From Saccharina japonica (lineage: Eukaryota; Sar; Phaeophyceae; Laminariales; Laminariaceae), in contig MEHQ01001874.1 in the NCBI GenBank assembly GCA_008828725.1, positions 62,001-126,000 on the forward strand: a DNA stretch of 64,000 nucleotides. The letters run 5' to 3'. Shown piece after piece: positions 37,043 through 50,330 of the stretch. Each line of letters begins with the position of its first letter. Position 1 is the first letter of the stretch. The notes under the pieces are model-generated. The model worked only from the letters and a program-made list of their open reading frames with translations. It had not been told where the DNA came from and made no database searches. Both the position numbers and the translations under genes were made by a program.

Positions 37043-38389
37043 CATAATCAATTTTCGATCATGATGTACATTGGCGCAGATACTTTCCTATGCATACACA
37101 GATGGGAACTGCTTGTCAGCAACATCATTGGGCCGATGGAAGTAGAGTTGATTGCTGTAGATATATCCATAAGGGGATATACATTAGTTTGGGTCTTCGA
37201 GTTCCGTCAAGTATCCAGGTCTCATTCGTAACATGTACTCGTAGTAGGTACTTCTATATACATATATAAGTGTAGGTCGCAAGTGATCGCATAGTATAAT
37301 TAGGGAGGATCATATAAAATAGGCCCAACTACTGTGGTTTGGAAAAAAGGGCAACTATATAGGTTTCGTGTTACCGTCGGACCCACATATTTATTATGGT
37401 CCTCCGGAGTACGATATTCCAATTTATTATACATATGTGTATATATATGGTGTGATTGGAACAATCGCTATATACATGGTCGGATGAAAACCCAATAATT
37501 AACAGTAGCAATAGTTACTGCATACACACATCAGTATACTGCTGTAGTACCAGGAATGCTGCTGTACATGAATGACATGAAAACCCAATCAACCGAAATA
37601 ATTGTTCATCTTGAATCGGGTTTCGGGAGATTAGTCACTTTATACGGGCGTTACACTATATCCTGAATAAGGATGTATAAACCCCTTGATAACTTTCGAT
37701 CGAAGTATCACACTCACCTTGCAAAAATATACCATACGCAGTAAGTATGGGTTTCAGATAAATACTCTATCTCACAACATTTGTTTCTTAATTTTTAGGA
37801 AATACCTGGTATAAGTATGTAATAAGATGGAGTTATATTCCTCTATCAACAAAAGTACCACTACGGGCGTGCGTGTAAGTTAATTTTTACTTCCTAATAC
37901 CTGAACGGTTGTTATACCATTTCGTCTGTAATGGTTCGAAAACACGAAAGCACGAAAGGCCAATAGAACTGACTCAGTTGTCAAGGGGAAAAGCGAAAAC
38001 AAACCGAGCAAACAAAACAATGCTACAGCGCTTTTCTATAGTTCGTTGCTTTCCTTTGCTGGGATGTTTATTTTGTTGACTTGTCTGATGAAAAATGAAA
38101 GAAACCAACAAACCGAAACACTAAATCAACAAAAAAACAAATATCCGACCAAACTTTAGTTGAACGGTCGTGAGTTATTGGTCTGTAATGGTTCGAAAAC
38201 ACGAAACAAAATATTCGTATCATACATATATATATACATATATAGAACGCAGTTAGTTGTTTCGAGGGGAAAAAAAAACAAACAAACAAACAAATCTAAC
38301 AAAAAATACCACGTTTTCCAACTTATTTGCTTTCGTTCGCTGGGATTTTTATTTGACAACATTCGCATTATCATGAAAAATGAAACAGC

Positions 38390-38584
38390 CCAACAAACCG
38401 AAACAAACTAACCCTACGAACAACAACGATGCACCCGTCCGAAAGCCTTAAAACAACACCCACAACACACCCTCTCTGCCCCACAACATCACAACGCACC
38501 ACTCCACAAACCACGTCGTTAATAGCAAAAAAGCCCCAGAGCAACCCTCTTTTGCACACCCCACCAGAAGAAGAAGAAAACAAG
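38390..38584 (+). promoter_or_regulatory. 5' flank of RCC1-like gene 2, conserved with gene 1
   Basis: Counterpart of 19770-19985. Further upstream the block with GTAATGGTTCGAAAACACGAAA occurs twice (about 37929 and 38187), so part of the upstream region has itself been duplicated in tandem in this copy. Confidence 0.4.
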
Positions 38585-41500
38585 ATGGCCATGCTGACGA
38601 GGTTCGCTGCGCTGACCGCTCTCTTCGCCGGGGCTTCGGCGGGCAATAACGTTCCCACCTACTACTCATCGGTCACGGCAGGGCAATTGTGAGACGGGTA
38701 AAGAGTCCATCCACCACGTGGATTGCAATATATATATATATATTGCTTCTTACGAAGAGATTTGTTTGATTCTCAGGGATTTTCGCTACGTGTATACCAC
38801 ATGTGAACGGTAGGTGGTGGGTCGGTGGTAGGGTCGTGGGGAAGGAATCCACCGAGCTTCTTGGCTATAGCAGAAACTCGAGGCAGGCCAGAAGAGCCTC
38901 ACGCGCATCAATCCTCAGACCTAGCGTAGAGGGGGTGTCGACTTTGCAACACTCAGGACAGACCTACTGCTATATATGCAGAAGAAAGGGTTCGGGGCGT
39001 CAGATACCCTGCCTCGAAAAACTCAATATATCCAGTAGCATGAGAGCTGCGGGAGTCAGTGGTTTATATCTTGAGCACTGTTGTCCGACACCTCGTGCGG
39101 TATATATTAAAGAATAACTGTCCATGATCAGCATCCTCCTGAGTGCGCTCTGCACTCGACTGAGCGATGTTTTATTGTATTTGCTATTTTTATAGGATTA
39201 TAATCGAGCAATTGTTTCCAAAATTTCCATTGACACTGATTCCTATGAAAAAGCAGGAAATAGAAGGAAACAATTCCAATGTTTGGAGATTTAACAGAGG
39301 GAAACAGTATTTTGAAGGTCTTCGCATTCCAACTACTAATAGAAACATGGAACAACAGGTTTTTGGAACAAATGGTTTCGATGATAATTGCCCTTTGTAT
39401 ACTGGGAATCAATGTCGTGACTTTGAACCTTGCCATGCTGGATTCCTTTCCTGCGGAAAACAAACATTGACCATACTTATGTTACCGCTTCATTGCAACG
39501 CAGCATTCATGCCTGTGTTCTCCCATTAATAGCTGGTTGGTGAACAAAAAACAGGCTTAGCGTAAATATGTCTTGATGGAAGAACAAAAAAACTAAAAAA
39601 CAAATTACAGTACGCAATACCAGTACGCAGGGGAACGGTAGTATAGTAACGAGCCGTGGTGTATGCAAGAACGCTAAGTATGTTGAGAATCTTATGATTG
39701 ATAATTATAAACTCATATTTGTGGGGGGGGGGGGGGGGAGGTTGAGAATTCGACTTATTTGTACTAAACTAGTGTTCAACACATCCAGTCTTACATAAGA
39801 AATTCAGCATGGCTGAAGAATAAGAGACTCTTAACACCTGTCGCTTACGAATGTATTCAAAAACAAACCTCTCCGTACTCAACAGACCTCCGATTTTATC
39901 ACCCCCGCCGCATTTTCGACAATTCGGTTTGTGGGCAGTTTTTCGTGCGGTATCCTGGAAGCAACAGACAGGGTCGAGTGCTGGGGCGACGGCGCTTTTG
40001 GAGATCCGGAGTCTCTGTCCAACCTTGAGGGCCGTTTGTTGGACGAGGTAATAAATTTTTCGTGTTCAAACTGCTTATTTCTCCCGCAGACAGTGTCGTA
40101 TTATATGGTTAAATTGTATTGTGCATTTTGCATGGTATTATGTTGTTAAATTTGCCACTGTATTCTCGGAGATACATATTCCTCGAGACCGTGGTCAAGC
40201 GCGGTTTGATAAAAAAGTGACGCTTTTGATGCCATCACTGCTTTTGGTTTGTCGCGCGCACAGCGTGGTACGACATGGTACGGCGTGATGTAGTAGGTTG
40301 GCGAGGAAAGATATGCTTACGTATGGCATGAGACGCGAAAGGGCGCGACGGTTGTCTCGGAGATGCACCGTCTCCTACCAGGTTTGAAGGACACCTGATT
40401 GTTGCGCTTTTCGTTGATAGGTACATATCCTACCATGAAAGGTTTGTCCAGCGAACAGCATGGTATCTCGTCTCGTAAAAAAACTTAATGACATCAATTA
40501 TTACCGCAAGGGTTCGGGTCACATCGGACAAGGGGGCTACCGTGTTTCAGCAATCGTCTCTCCGGACAGAGGCCGGTGTTCCTGTACCGAACAAGGCTTT
40601 TTCGCAACGATCTAGTCGACTTTAGCACCCTTATTATAAACTTCGACTTTAGCACTCTTACTATTGTCGAGAAACCGAGATCTGAAAACTGATTATTCTT
40701 CGTCACCACAAACAATGTTCTTCGTCCCCCCCTCCACGCCTCGCAATCAGGTATAGCGTGTTGATGGCCAGGAACCTAGGAGGCATGTACATTGTACACG
40801 AATTGATGTCCCATGAAGAGATTGCAAGAAAAATCAAAACTATTATTTGGAGTCCGTCGTTCGTATGCACGTCCGCCTGACAAACGGTTGTTAGTATTTT
40901 GTATGCAGCCCACCCATCATGCACCTCGTTTACTATTCATCGGTGCTTCGCGCTTGGTCCAATACATGTGTGCCCCGGTTTGATGTAAAGTGAGCCGTCT
41001 CAGTCTATTTATTGGAGGGATGCGGAAGTCGCGTGTCAAAGGACTACGGCCAGGCACGACATAAGTACCCCACCACCATCCCCCGCCCCACCCACCCTGT
41101 TCTAACTCACGGCTTTCCTCCCCCCTTTTTATCTTCCTCCTAATACCCCTGTTAATATCATGTACTTTTTATATTCCTTTTCGCCTCTTCCAGAAACACT
41201 TGTCCATCTCAGGAGGGGGTTTCCACGTATGCGGGCTTTACTACGAGGGTGGGGAAGAGTTTGCGGATACAGTGAAGGGTTATTGCGTCGCCTCGTTGGA
41301 GGCCGGCGATCCCCGGGACGTCGGGCAGCTCGACATTCCCGACCTGGGAGAGGGAAATGGCTGGAGAGAGATGAGCGCGGGGGGTCAGCATAGCTGCGGG
41401 ATCGACAAAGACCGCCTGTGAGCTTAATAATATGCGTAAACCATATGTGAAAAAAACAAATCTACAACTGTGTACTTGAATCGAGGGCTTTATCGACGCT

Positions 41501-44500
41501 CATACTATTCCAAGGCGTGTGGTCTTCATGGATCCCCTTTGGGGAGGATATTGCGGGGTTTTGTATGAACCTCGCGCAGGGTATGCGCATGCTTACGCTT
41601 GCTACGGTAGAGGTACACCATACGTTTTGCAAGGGTGACTACTTGAGCAGCTTTACGCGTCACTCAGGAGCTGCTTTTGGAGGTAAGTAAACACAAGTAA
41701 GTGCTACCCTGTGAACCATCGCATGGCCTGTGTATACAGCGAAACATACTGCATCTTTGAACTCATAATCCTGCTGTATGGCCTTTCCTGTGTCATGTTA
41801 TGCTGGTTTCTCGATTGTGGCTGGCTTAGGGTGCACTGCTGGGGAAGCGAGGCGGACAACCGTCGCAACCTTGGCGTGTACGCCGACATGCAGCACCGAC
41901 ACATCTCCGCCGGAGGTGAACAAACATAGCCAATCTACTCTATGTACGGAAAACGTAAGGACCGTTTTGGGAAGGTTGACATAATTTAAAGTAATGCCAA
42001 CTAATGCGAATGCAAAGTTTGAAAGTTTGCTTTTAAACGTATTGTTGATTTATTTTCCCATCCGAGAGGGATCGGTGATTTTGTTTCGTTTGCTTAATTT
42101 ACGCACCAGCGACAAACTGATGTAATTGTAATAAGCTGGCCAGCGCCGGCCACATATCACCGATCATCGTATGAACACTGCTGTGACTTTAGGGTTGTTC
42201 GGAACCAGTACTACTGAACGCGCCCCACTAGGATTCATGACGGAGTAGGTTTGGTTTGTCCATCGATGACTAATCTCTCTCGAGGACTGGCAACTGGCAA
42301 TCTCGCCGCTTCGAAAAAAAAACACATTTCACGAGCTTTTACCCAGGCCGAACCTTGCCCACCGACATCTGCCCCAGAAAATATAACTTGTAGTATATAT
42401 TTTGTTTTTGATCAACCTGAAATGTTTGCTTTGAAGACATAAGAAAGTCGTACTGAACGCTGAACATTTCTGGCAGTTATTTTCGAAATTCATCGTCACC
42501 TATAAATTAGCACCCAGTCAGGCCGCACAACTAGCGACCACTCTAAACGGTAACGTAAAAATCGTTAGGATATAAAAAAATATTGCGTCCACCAATCGGA
42601 TTCTACATTTGCAACAACACCATTCTGAACTTTAAGGGCTGAGTAAATATTACCAGTAAATCATAAACACCCAAGCGGCCCTTAAAGTATCAACCGCTCG
42701 TTACGGAAATGTACGGACCGTTCGAATAATTGCATACTTATAATGAAGCGGCGCTTACGAGTACCAGCCGCTTTTAACCTAGATGTAAGGAGCGTTGGAG
42801 CGTTTGTTATAATGCTGGAACGGCCCCTTCCATTAGCAACCATTTTTGACCGGAAAATAAAAAGCTTTGATAATCTTGAAAGTTACAGTAGCAGTGCTTA
42901 AACGGTCCTTCCGTAAGGAACCACTGCTGAGAACGGAAAATTGAAATTTAAGGATTCTTTGGATATGTCCTCTTTGAATATATACTGAACCGGTTCTTAC
43001 ACGAACAACCACTCACCCTGTACGAAAATGCAAGAACCGTTTCAGTATTCGCATTATCACCCGAACGGTTCTGACATCGATACCCGTACCTATATATGAT
43101 ATCACGCGAACCAACACGTAGTAACACCTCCGCTTGGGACTGGGAGACGAAACATTCGAGTCCAGTTTTCCCGGATGGATGGCATGTTATTCTCTATTGT
43201 TATTCGCCTGCTGAACACACCCTCGCCGTCTCTTCGTTCAGGGGTTCACACTTGCGGAGTGCTGCTGGACCACACCGCCTACTGCGTGGGAGACGGGGAT
43301 CAGGCCAGGCTCCCGGAGGTGCGTGAGCGTTACGGTTGTCATTGTGTCTATTGTCGTAATAGGATGTTCGAGTAATCCCACGGAAGGGCCGGTAGCGTTT
43401 AGTCCAAGCTCCTAGCGTGTGGGAAGATAATTATCTTACCCGAAAGACGACGTTGGAAGTAGTTTGTTGGCGCAACACGACACAACGCTTATTTTATGCG
43501 CTCTATAAATAATGCTGAAAAAACAAATATATGCTCTAAAAAGTGTCGCGCTGTTCCATACCTGCTGCCTTGAGAAGCTCAATCTACCATCCATAGTAGA
43601 GCACCAACAGGTACAGCCCCTACCGTCGGATGTTTTGTGGTAGTTGACGCGTGCTGCGATAGAGGTAGTCCCAGTGACACTTTTTGACGGAAACCTGTTT
43701 TGAATGACGGGGCTCCTCAATCCATGAAACCGTCGGAATTGTATTCTTGTGGTGCAATAGTTTTTGGCTGAAACCTGTTCTGAATGATGGGGCTCCTCAA
43801 CCCATGAGACCGTCGGAATTGTATTCCTGTGGTGCAATATTATTCATGATATAGTTACTACTGTAGTCCATGGGATTGTCCATTGGGTATACAGCACGTG
43901 TGGTTTCCTTCAAAATCAGTTTGTGGGTGGGGTTTTGAGCTTCTCAAGTAACCTACCTCAGGAAAAAAATAGTGAACGTCTACCGTAGCATGCGTCGGTT
44001 GTTGTTATTGATGCAGTGGGCTGTTGTTGTTTTTGCGGTGGTGTTGTTGTTGTCATTGGTGAGTTAAGCTGCTGTTTTTGTTGTTGGGGTGGTGATGTTG
44101 TTGTTGTTGTCACGGTAGTTTGTTGACGTCGCAATAGGTTTTTGTTGTTGGGGTGGCAATGCTGTTGGTATTCGTGTTGTCACCGTTGCAGTAGGCTGTT
44201 GCCGTCGCGGTAGGCTATTGTTCTTGAGGTGGTGGTTTGGTTGTTGTTGTTGTTGTTGCAGCAAGCTGTTGCTGTCGCAGTAGAATTTTGTTCTTGGCGG
44301 TGGTGTTCTTGATCTTGTTGTTGATGTTGCAGTAGGCTGTTGCTTTCGTAGTAGTTTGATTGTTTTAGGTTTAGTTGGAGGGCACGATGGTCGTGGTATG
44401 GAGGGCACGAAGACGATGGTAACAATCAAAACAGGCCACGTAAAAAACAAACAAAACTTACCGATCAGTCGAACAGACCACCACCAACAAATACGTGCAA

Positions 44501-47218
44501 TTTGTAGAGTTCATCCATCTGTTGACAACCTCCATCGGAAGATATACTCGTGCAGAGATCGTTGGCTGCTTTCGAGTAGAAGAAGGTGTCTTGCGGCACA
44601 TGTTATATAGGTTATATAGCAGTTTCCATATATCAGGGGTGGAGTGGGCCTACGGCATGTGTTGCGCAGCATTGCGAAGTGTTGTGTAGATCTCCACGGG
44701 AGACATCGCCTGGGACCTCATTGGTCCAACAGCTACTGGAGCAGGAACATACCGGGACCTGAATCAGTCTCTGTAGATGGCGTGCAGTGACACCTTTCAG
44801 CCACGGCACATCTGTCCAACAAACATCTCACCCCCCCCCCCCCCCCTATGTACCCTCCCCTCTTCCTCCGCCCGTGTCATCGTCTCTTTTCGCCTCTCCC
44901 CTTCCCCTCGCCCCCCCCGTCCGCCGATAAAACCCGAACCCAAATCCGAAAACATTCGTTTGAACAAAAAAACAAAACCAAAACAATTTAAACACGCAGG
45001 AGTACGCTTCAACAGAGTTCTCAAGGCTTGAGGCCGGCGGAGCGTTCACGTACGGCCTTGCTAGGGATTCAAGGGATCTAATCGCGTTTGGGCCCGGAAG
45101 TGCGAACATTCCCACAACGCCTCCGTCGGGTTTCCGCAATCCCAAAACTCGATCGGTGCGTGCCAATCAATTGGAGATGTTTTTGCTATAATAGAGATTC
45201 GACCGATAATTCAATTGGTAAAATGATGGATATCGGGTAGTATAATACGTGATTCCACTCTTGACCGGGAGTATATAATCCGATTGATGTTCGTGTCAGA
45301 GTTCAAACCTGTGAGTTGGTTTTTACTGGCTAGGCAGTTGCACTGATAGGCAGAGAAGGTGGGATGGGAAAACAGACTGTTTCGTTTTCATTTAGCGGGC
45401 TCTTTGATATTGTTCGGACGTATATCAGTATTTTTTAATCAGGGTGCTGTGTTGTCACGTGACAGATCGCTAGAGCTGTGGGATAGCAGGGTGAAACGGC
45501 TGGAATACCTAATCGGTAAGTTCCGTCAGACAACTAACTTATCATCATCGCGGTCGACAAGTCCGTTGGCGAAGGTAGCCGTAGGTTCCGTCAAGCCAAC
45601 TAAACTGACGTTAGGGTCGTGGACATGTAGATTGGCGAAGCCAACCTACTTAGGTCTAGCGATCGAATTCAAGCATATTTACCCCCCTCTCCCCGACCCA
45701 GGGGGCTGCGCCAAAAAAACAAAACGTGATCCGCACTCAACCATACTTCCTTTTGACTTGGAAACCCGATACGTCCGATACCCGGCACCTCTGGAAACAA
45801 CTAATAATATATCGAAGTATCCGACTACTAAATTTCAATACGATAGCTAGTTACTTGAGTCCTTCGAACTCTCAGCTCTACATATCTCCCACCCATGACT
45901 TGGGGGGGGCTGTGAAGGTGGCGTGTTTTGTGTTTTGTGTTTTTGTCGTCGTGTTTCCCCTCGCCATGAGACTCACTTCAATACAGGGCACCTTCCACGG
46001 CACAGGAATATAAACCAGGAAAACTGGCGCTGGTTCGTTTTTTCATATTTGAGGATGGGCGCGTTCTGTATTTATTTTCATATGAATCGATCGAAACGTA
46101 TGTGTTTGTTCGTTTCCTGCAGACCCCAAAAGTTTGCCTTCCCGGTTCTTTTTTTCAAGTATACACAATAGGTGTCGTATACTGTACTTCGACTTATACG
46201 ATTTTGTATGAAATAATGTATTGCGTTACCATATCGTCTCGTAAACAACAACTAGAAAACACCAGTATACATACGCTCGAAGTTTCTCTCCGGGATCATA
46301 GATGACGCCGCTCGAATCCCGGGTGTGTCGCAATCTTAAACAAGATAGCACAGCGGGCGTGTACTCTTCTTATGCCAGCTACTTTGTACATAGCCACCGG
46401 TTAAGAACGAGTAACAAACAAAACAATCTTGAAAGAGAAGTACATGAAAATAGCCCCCGGGCTAGCAACTGGACATGTAGCCTGGCAACGTAACGCCAAC
46501 CAGCACAAACGACTTCAAGATTGTAGGTATTTATATACCGGTGGGACGTAGCTGAGGCCATCACTACAGCCCAAGTTTTTAGATCGTGCCTACATCTCGC
46601 TTGTCTCCCTCAGCCCCCGCACGCGTTCACGGTGCGTTGAGCAGGGGAGACGGCGGGCAAGGGGCGTCGAAGCCGACCATCGCGAAGAGAGCCGTCGAAC
46701 GAATTAAAACAAAACTCGAGATATTGAAGTGACGAGATTGCGATGCAAGGCGGACCCGGAAAACAAGTGCATGTTGATGCATGGAGTGGTAGCGTCTCCA
46801 CAATATATCATATATTATAATTAATTATATCGTTTCCCCCACCCATCCCCTGCAGTGTTTCCGGGCTGACCAGGATAACGCAACCACTTGTTATTAACTG
46901 CTTTATGGGTGTACTTCCGTGCTGTTTAAACCCAAACACTTACCAGTAGGAATCAATGCCATATTTAAGTTGGTGGACAGTCCAGTGCAGCACTACCGCA
47001 AAAACGTGAAGGGCTGACCAGAAGACGCATCGAACGCTTGTTTCCGTTCGGGCGTGTGTTTGTTTTTTTCGCGTCAACAGATAGCCGCCGGTGCGACTCA
47101 CGTCTGCGCTATCGGACGGCGTACCCGGAAAGCGACCGCAACGGGCGCCGCGACCAGGGGGGCGTGGTGCGCTGGTAACGATGGCGAGGAAGTCACCGGA
47201 ATCTCCGACCAGGCCTAG
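38585..47218 (+). CDS. Secreted RCC1-like beta-propeller protein, copy 2 (7 exons)
   Basis: Exons: 38585-38688, 39939-40047, 41194-41417, 41830-41915, 43242-43318, 45000-45155, 47081-47218 (stop TAG). Total 894 nt, 297 residues. Exons 2 to 7 have exactly the same lengths and phases as in copy 1; exon 1 is one codon longer (GNN for DN after the signal peptide). The peptide encoded wholly by exon 4 is identical in the two copies, as is the C-terminus (AWCAGNDGEEVTGISDQA). The middle of exon 7 differs strongly: copy 1 has RNFSAIQRGEPIK where copy 2 has RTRKATATGAATR. Blade 5 again lacks both Cys (FTYG/IAFG). No stop codon or broken splice site is seen, so both copies look functional. Introns are mostly shorter than in copy 1. 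Function as for copy 1: a secreted propeller with unknown ligand. Confidence 0.85.
41594..41700 (+). mobile_element. Family-A MITE, left part only
   Basis: CTTGCTACGGTAGAGGTACA followed by AAGGGTGACTACTTGAGCAG and CTGCTTTTGGAGG. In intron 3 of RCC1-like gene 2; intron 3 of gene 1 has no counterpart. Confidence 0.5.
42660..43070 (+). repeat. Degenerate tandem repeat in intron 4 of gene 2
   Basis: Counterpart of 27150-27660, with cores such as GGAAATGTACGGACCGTTCG and GTACGAAAATGCAAGAACCG. Confidence 0.6.
43376..43632 (+). mobile_element. Family-B MITE, diverged, intron 5 of gene 2
   Basis: Starts ATCCCACGGAAGGGCCGGTA and ends ACAGCCCCTACCGTCGGATG. Orthologous in position to 28040-28496, so inserted before the gene duplication. 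Confidence 0.6.
43646..43996 (-). mobile_element. Family-A MITE with internal duplication
   Basis: Ends GACGCGTGCTGCGATAGAGG and GTCTACCGTAGCATGCGTC. A block of about 90 bp (CCTGTTTTGAATGACGGGGC ... TTGTGGTGCAAT) occurs twice in tandem inside. In intron 5 of RCC1-like gene 2. Confidence 0.65.
44000..44350 (+). repeat. GTT-rich intronic repeat, intron 5 of gene 2
   Basis: Expanded counterpart of 28495-28680; units such as GTCGCAGTAGG.TTTTGTTGTTG recur. Confidence 0.6.
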
Positions 47219-48523
47219 AACAAACAGCGGTGTCTGATGCGGTGTATATAGTGGTGCCGGTTGATTAGTGCCGGTTGTCCGCTACGCTACAGTGCCCGTG
47301 GAACCACTTGGCACTAATGGATTCACCATGGTTGTAATCGGGCTGGCGTTATTGGGCAGGTATTCTGGGCTGGCGCTTACTGACGCTATAGATAGGCCAC
47401 TATTGCTGTACGTGTAGGTCTGTAAAGTCATCGACCGATTGAACTAAATTGATGCCTGATGGGGCTAAAATAGAGTTTGGTGGGACAACAAGCAAAGATT
47501 GGTAAAGGAACAAAATATAACTGAAGGCAACAACAGATTTGAGTCTTGTTTTGTGGACTTGGCTTATGGTGTGATTGACTTACGACGTGATTGGCTTCCG
47601 TCATGCTGAATGGTTTGTGACCTGGTTGGCCTGAGGTTTAGTTGGTCTCTGGCTTTGTTTGGCGTATGGCACGATTGGCCTATATGGCCTATGACCTATG
47701 GTTCGATTGCTCTACGGAAATATTTAGATTTTCCCAGTTAGTGACGGGTTTGACTTGGCAGTGGGAGTGGTCCCAGAGTTTTGATGTACCAGTGTGTACA
47801 ATTCCTGACCTGGTTGGCCTACCTTCACCTGACCCTCGTGCCCAAGGGTAGTGAAGCAGCTCTGGCATTAAGCGCAGTGACAATCGTAACAGCAGCATTA
47901 ACAACAGTGCTAGGAATGCCATCAGCAGTAGCAACAGGCCTAGGTTTTCCGTTCTCGCTCGTCTTACATCAGCTCAAGATCGTGATGATCGTACCAGCTG
48001 GGACGACGCCCAGTGTCGGAGCAGCCCGGCCTCAGTCGTTGTCGTTTCTCGAACATGCTGAAGGCTCTCGGTTCTGTTGTGCTTAAGTTAATCGAGGCTC
48101 ATAACCTCCTTGCGGATTCCCCGTCGTGGGCGTGTGGGCGCGGTTGCTGAGGTAAATCAGGCAGCCCGCCGCAGAGTTAAGCACTTTGGCCGGTGTCGAC
48201 GCTGCTGGTTGTTGCTCGACTTCAGCTCTCAGAATACGATACTGAAAGAAGAATGGTACTCAAGGTCAGTCAATGGATGGTCGGCCTTGTCCAAGTGGAC
48301 ATAATTAGGAGGGGGAGGAGGAGAGAGCAGAAAGAACGTGGACGCGTGTGCGTGCGGAAGGTCAATCCGTCACGGTTCTGCGAAGCTTAAAGACCCCCAG
48401 CGTCCGGTCAATACAAAAATTTGAAACCAAAAACATGTCCGAACTACAAACGGTATTTCGTGGTTCCTCCATACACCCGAGATAGCTAACCCAAGAGGGT
48501 AAGCCGAGGTCGCTTAAACGATC

Positions 48524-48720
48524 TGCGTCGACGCTCGCTTCGATAGAGGTACATAGCTGAAATGAATTTGATGTGACGGGGCTCGGTATCCCTCGTGAGA
48601 AGTCAGGGGGGGAAAATGACGAAATAATATAACGACTACAACAATGACTGTGAGACGAACTTGCCTACGGATGACAGCTGAAAATCTTCTATATTTTTCC
48701 GGTGTGACCACTTCGAGAGA
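48524..48720 (-). mobile_element. Family-A-like MITE remnant
   Basis: CGACGCTCGCTTCGATAGAGGT followed by a GACGGGGCTC block; no right end recognised. Confidence 0.35.
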
Positions 48721-49498
48721 CAGCAATGGCTACACTATTTATATGAAACTGTGGGCCCGCTTTTAGAGTTTGTCTTCTTCGGCAGCCACCGTCCGGGGAA
48801 AACAAAGCTAAACATATAGAACAACATTTGGATGTATTCGTCCCTTGCCTAAATTAATTTTGAAAGTCACAAGTGAATGACACCCTTTAAAGTTAGATAG
48901 GAGAAACGTCAGATACGAGTCTGTAAAAACATCCATAAGGGGGTTTGCATTGTTGGCTCAATATTGTCTTGCATTTAGGAAATATATTTAGCTTCATGTG
49001 GGCGGTATGATTGTCATATTATATTAGCTGCACACGGTGCGATGTCAATCTGAAAAACAAAAAATCGTTTTCACAAAATAATGCGCATACCTGCTACCAT
49101 AAACCATATGTACAATATGGCACAATATGGCACCTGGTACCATGAACCATATGTAGACTTCAAGGCGTTCGGGGCTACGCACGGCTCCACGGACGACGAG
49201 AGATGTGTCTTCGGAGTCCCGAATTTAGTTTGGACGGAAGCAGCGAAGGTGATGGGAGGAAGGCAGTGGTATAAGGGAGTGCTGCAGGGATCTGAGAGGT
49301 TTATGACCTCCTGGCACAAAGACGAAGAGGAGGCTAGCCGAAAACGAGCGAGCAAGCGAGACAAAGAGCGCAGCAATAATGAAGAGACGACAAGACGGGA
49401 GGGGTGCGGAAGAAGGACGAGTCGGCGAGGGAAGAAAACAAGGGAGAAATGGCGGACCGAGTGGCGCGATATGTGCCGGACTGACTCTCCTGGACTAC

Positions 49499-49556
49499 TT
49501 GTTTGTTTGTTTGTTTGTTTGTTTGTTTGTTTGTTTGTTTGTTTGTTTGTTTGTTT
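49499..49556 (+). repeat. TTTG microsatellite
   Basis: About 14 pure GTTT units. It sits inside a chance open frame. Confidence 0.9.
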
Positions 49557-50170
49557 TTATTTTGTATATTTCCCCTCCCCTCATCGCCGCACCATTGCAC
49601 CACACCCTCGGGATGACGTGTCTGTGCTATCTCTGTGGTCTTGTTTGTTTGAGTGTTTGCTTGTACTTTTTGACTTGTCTCTTTGTCGGCTTTGTCTTTG
49701 TTTTTTTTCCTTCGCTGTTTTTGACCTTTTTCAGTTGCACTGCTCGCAGGCCGGGGTACATCAGTAGGACGGCACCATAGTTCCCTTCCCCCGTATCATG
49801 TCTGCGTTTATAATCGGGGTGGAGGACTCGATTTGTTTGCCTGACCGGTGTGAACCCGGCACGGAACACCCCGGCATTATAGGGGCACCAAGATAGAATC
49901 AGGGGGCGTATACCCCCGATTGGTGATGTTGCCTTTCCAGTTTTAGTTTTACCTTCACATAGCGTGTAGAGGGGAGAGGAGAGCTCCAGACTATCTGTTG
50001 TTGACTGACTTTGATCGCTTTGCGGACCCTTCGGGTTCCACTTTTACTTCATTACACTTTGTTTGGGTAAGTTAGCCTGTGACCACAAGAATCGACCGTG
50101 TCAAGTGTTGGACTAGTACAGAGAAATGGAGGTACTAGATTGAGAGACCAGCACGGTTTCTAATGTGAAG

Positions 50171-50330
<160 letters not shown>

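Larger units (their letters stand above)
32085..38389. other. Spacer between the two RCC1-like genes
   Basis: Apart from the trinucleotide repeat, two family-A MITEs, one family-C MITE, a SINE, repeat R and the Harbinger-like element, the spacer is AT-rich and holds no supportable gene. A 185-codon frame at 32770-33327 matches nothing and is within chance length. Confidence 0.5.

Noticed and set aside
49081..49767. 228-codon + strand frame
   Set aside because: The second half is the TTTG microsatellite (LFVC repeats). The first part has a possible exon but no confirmed splice sites.
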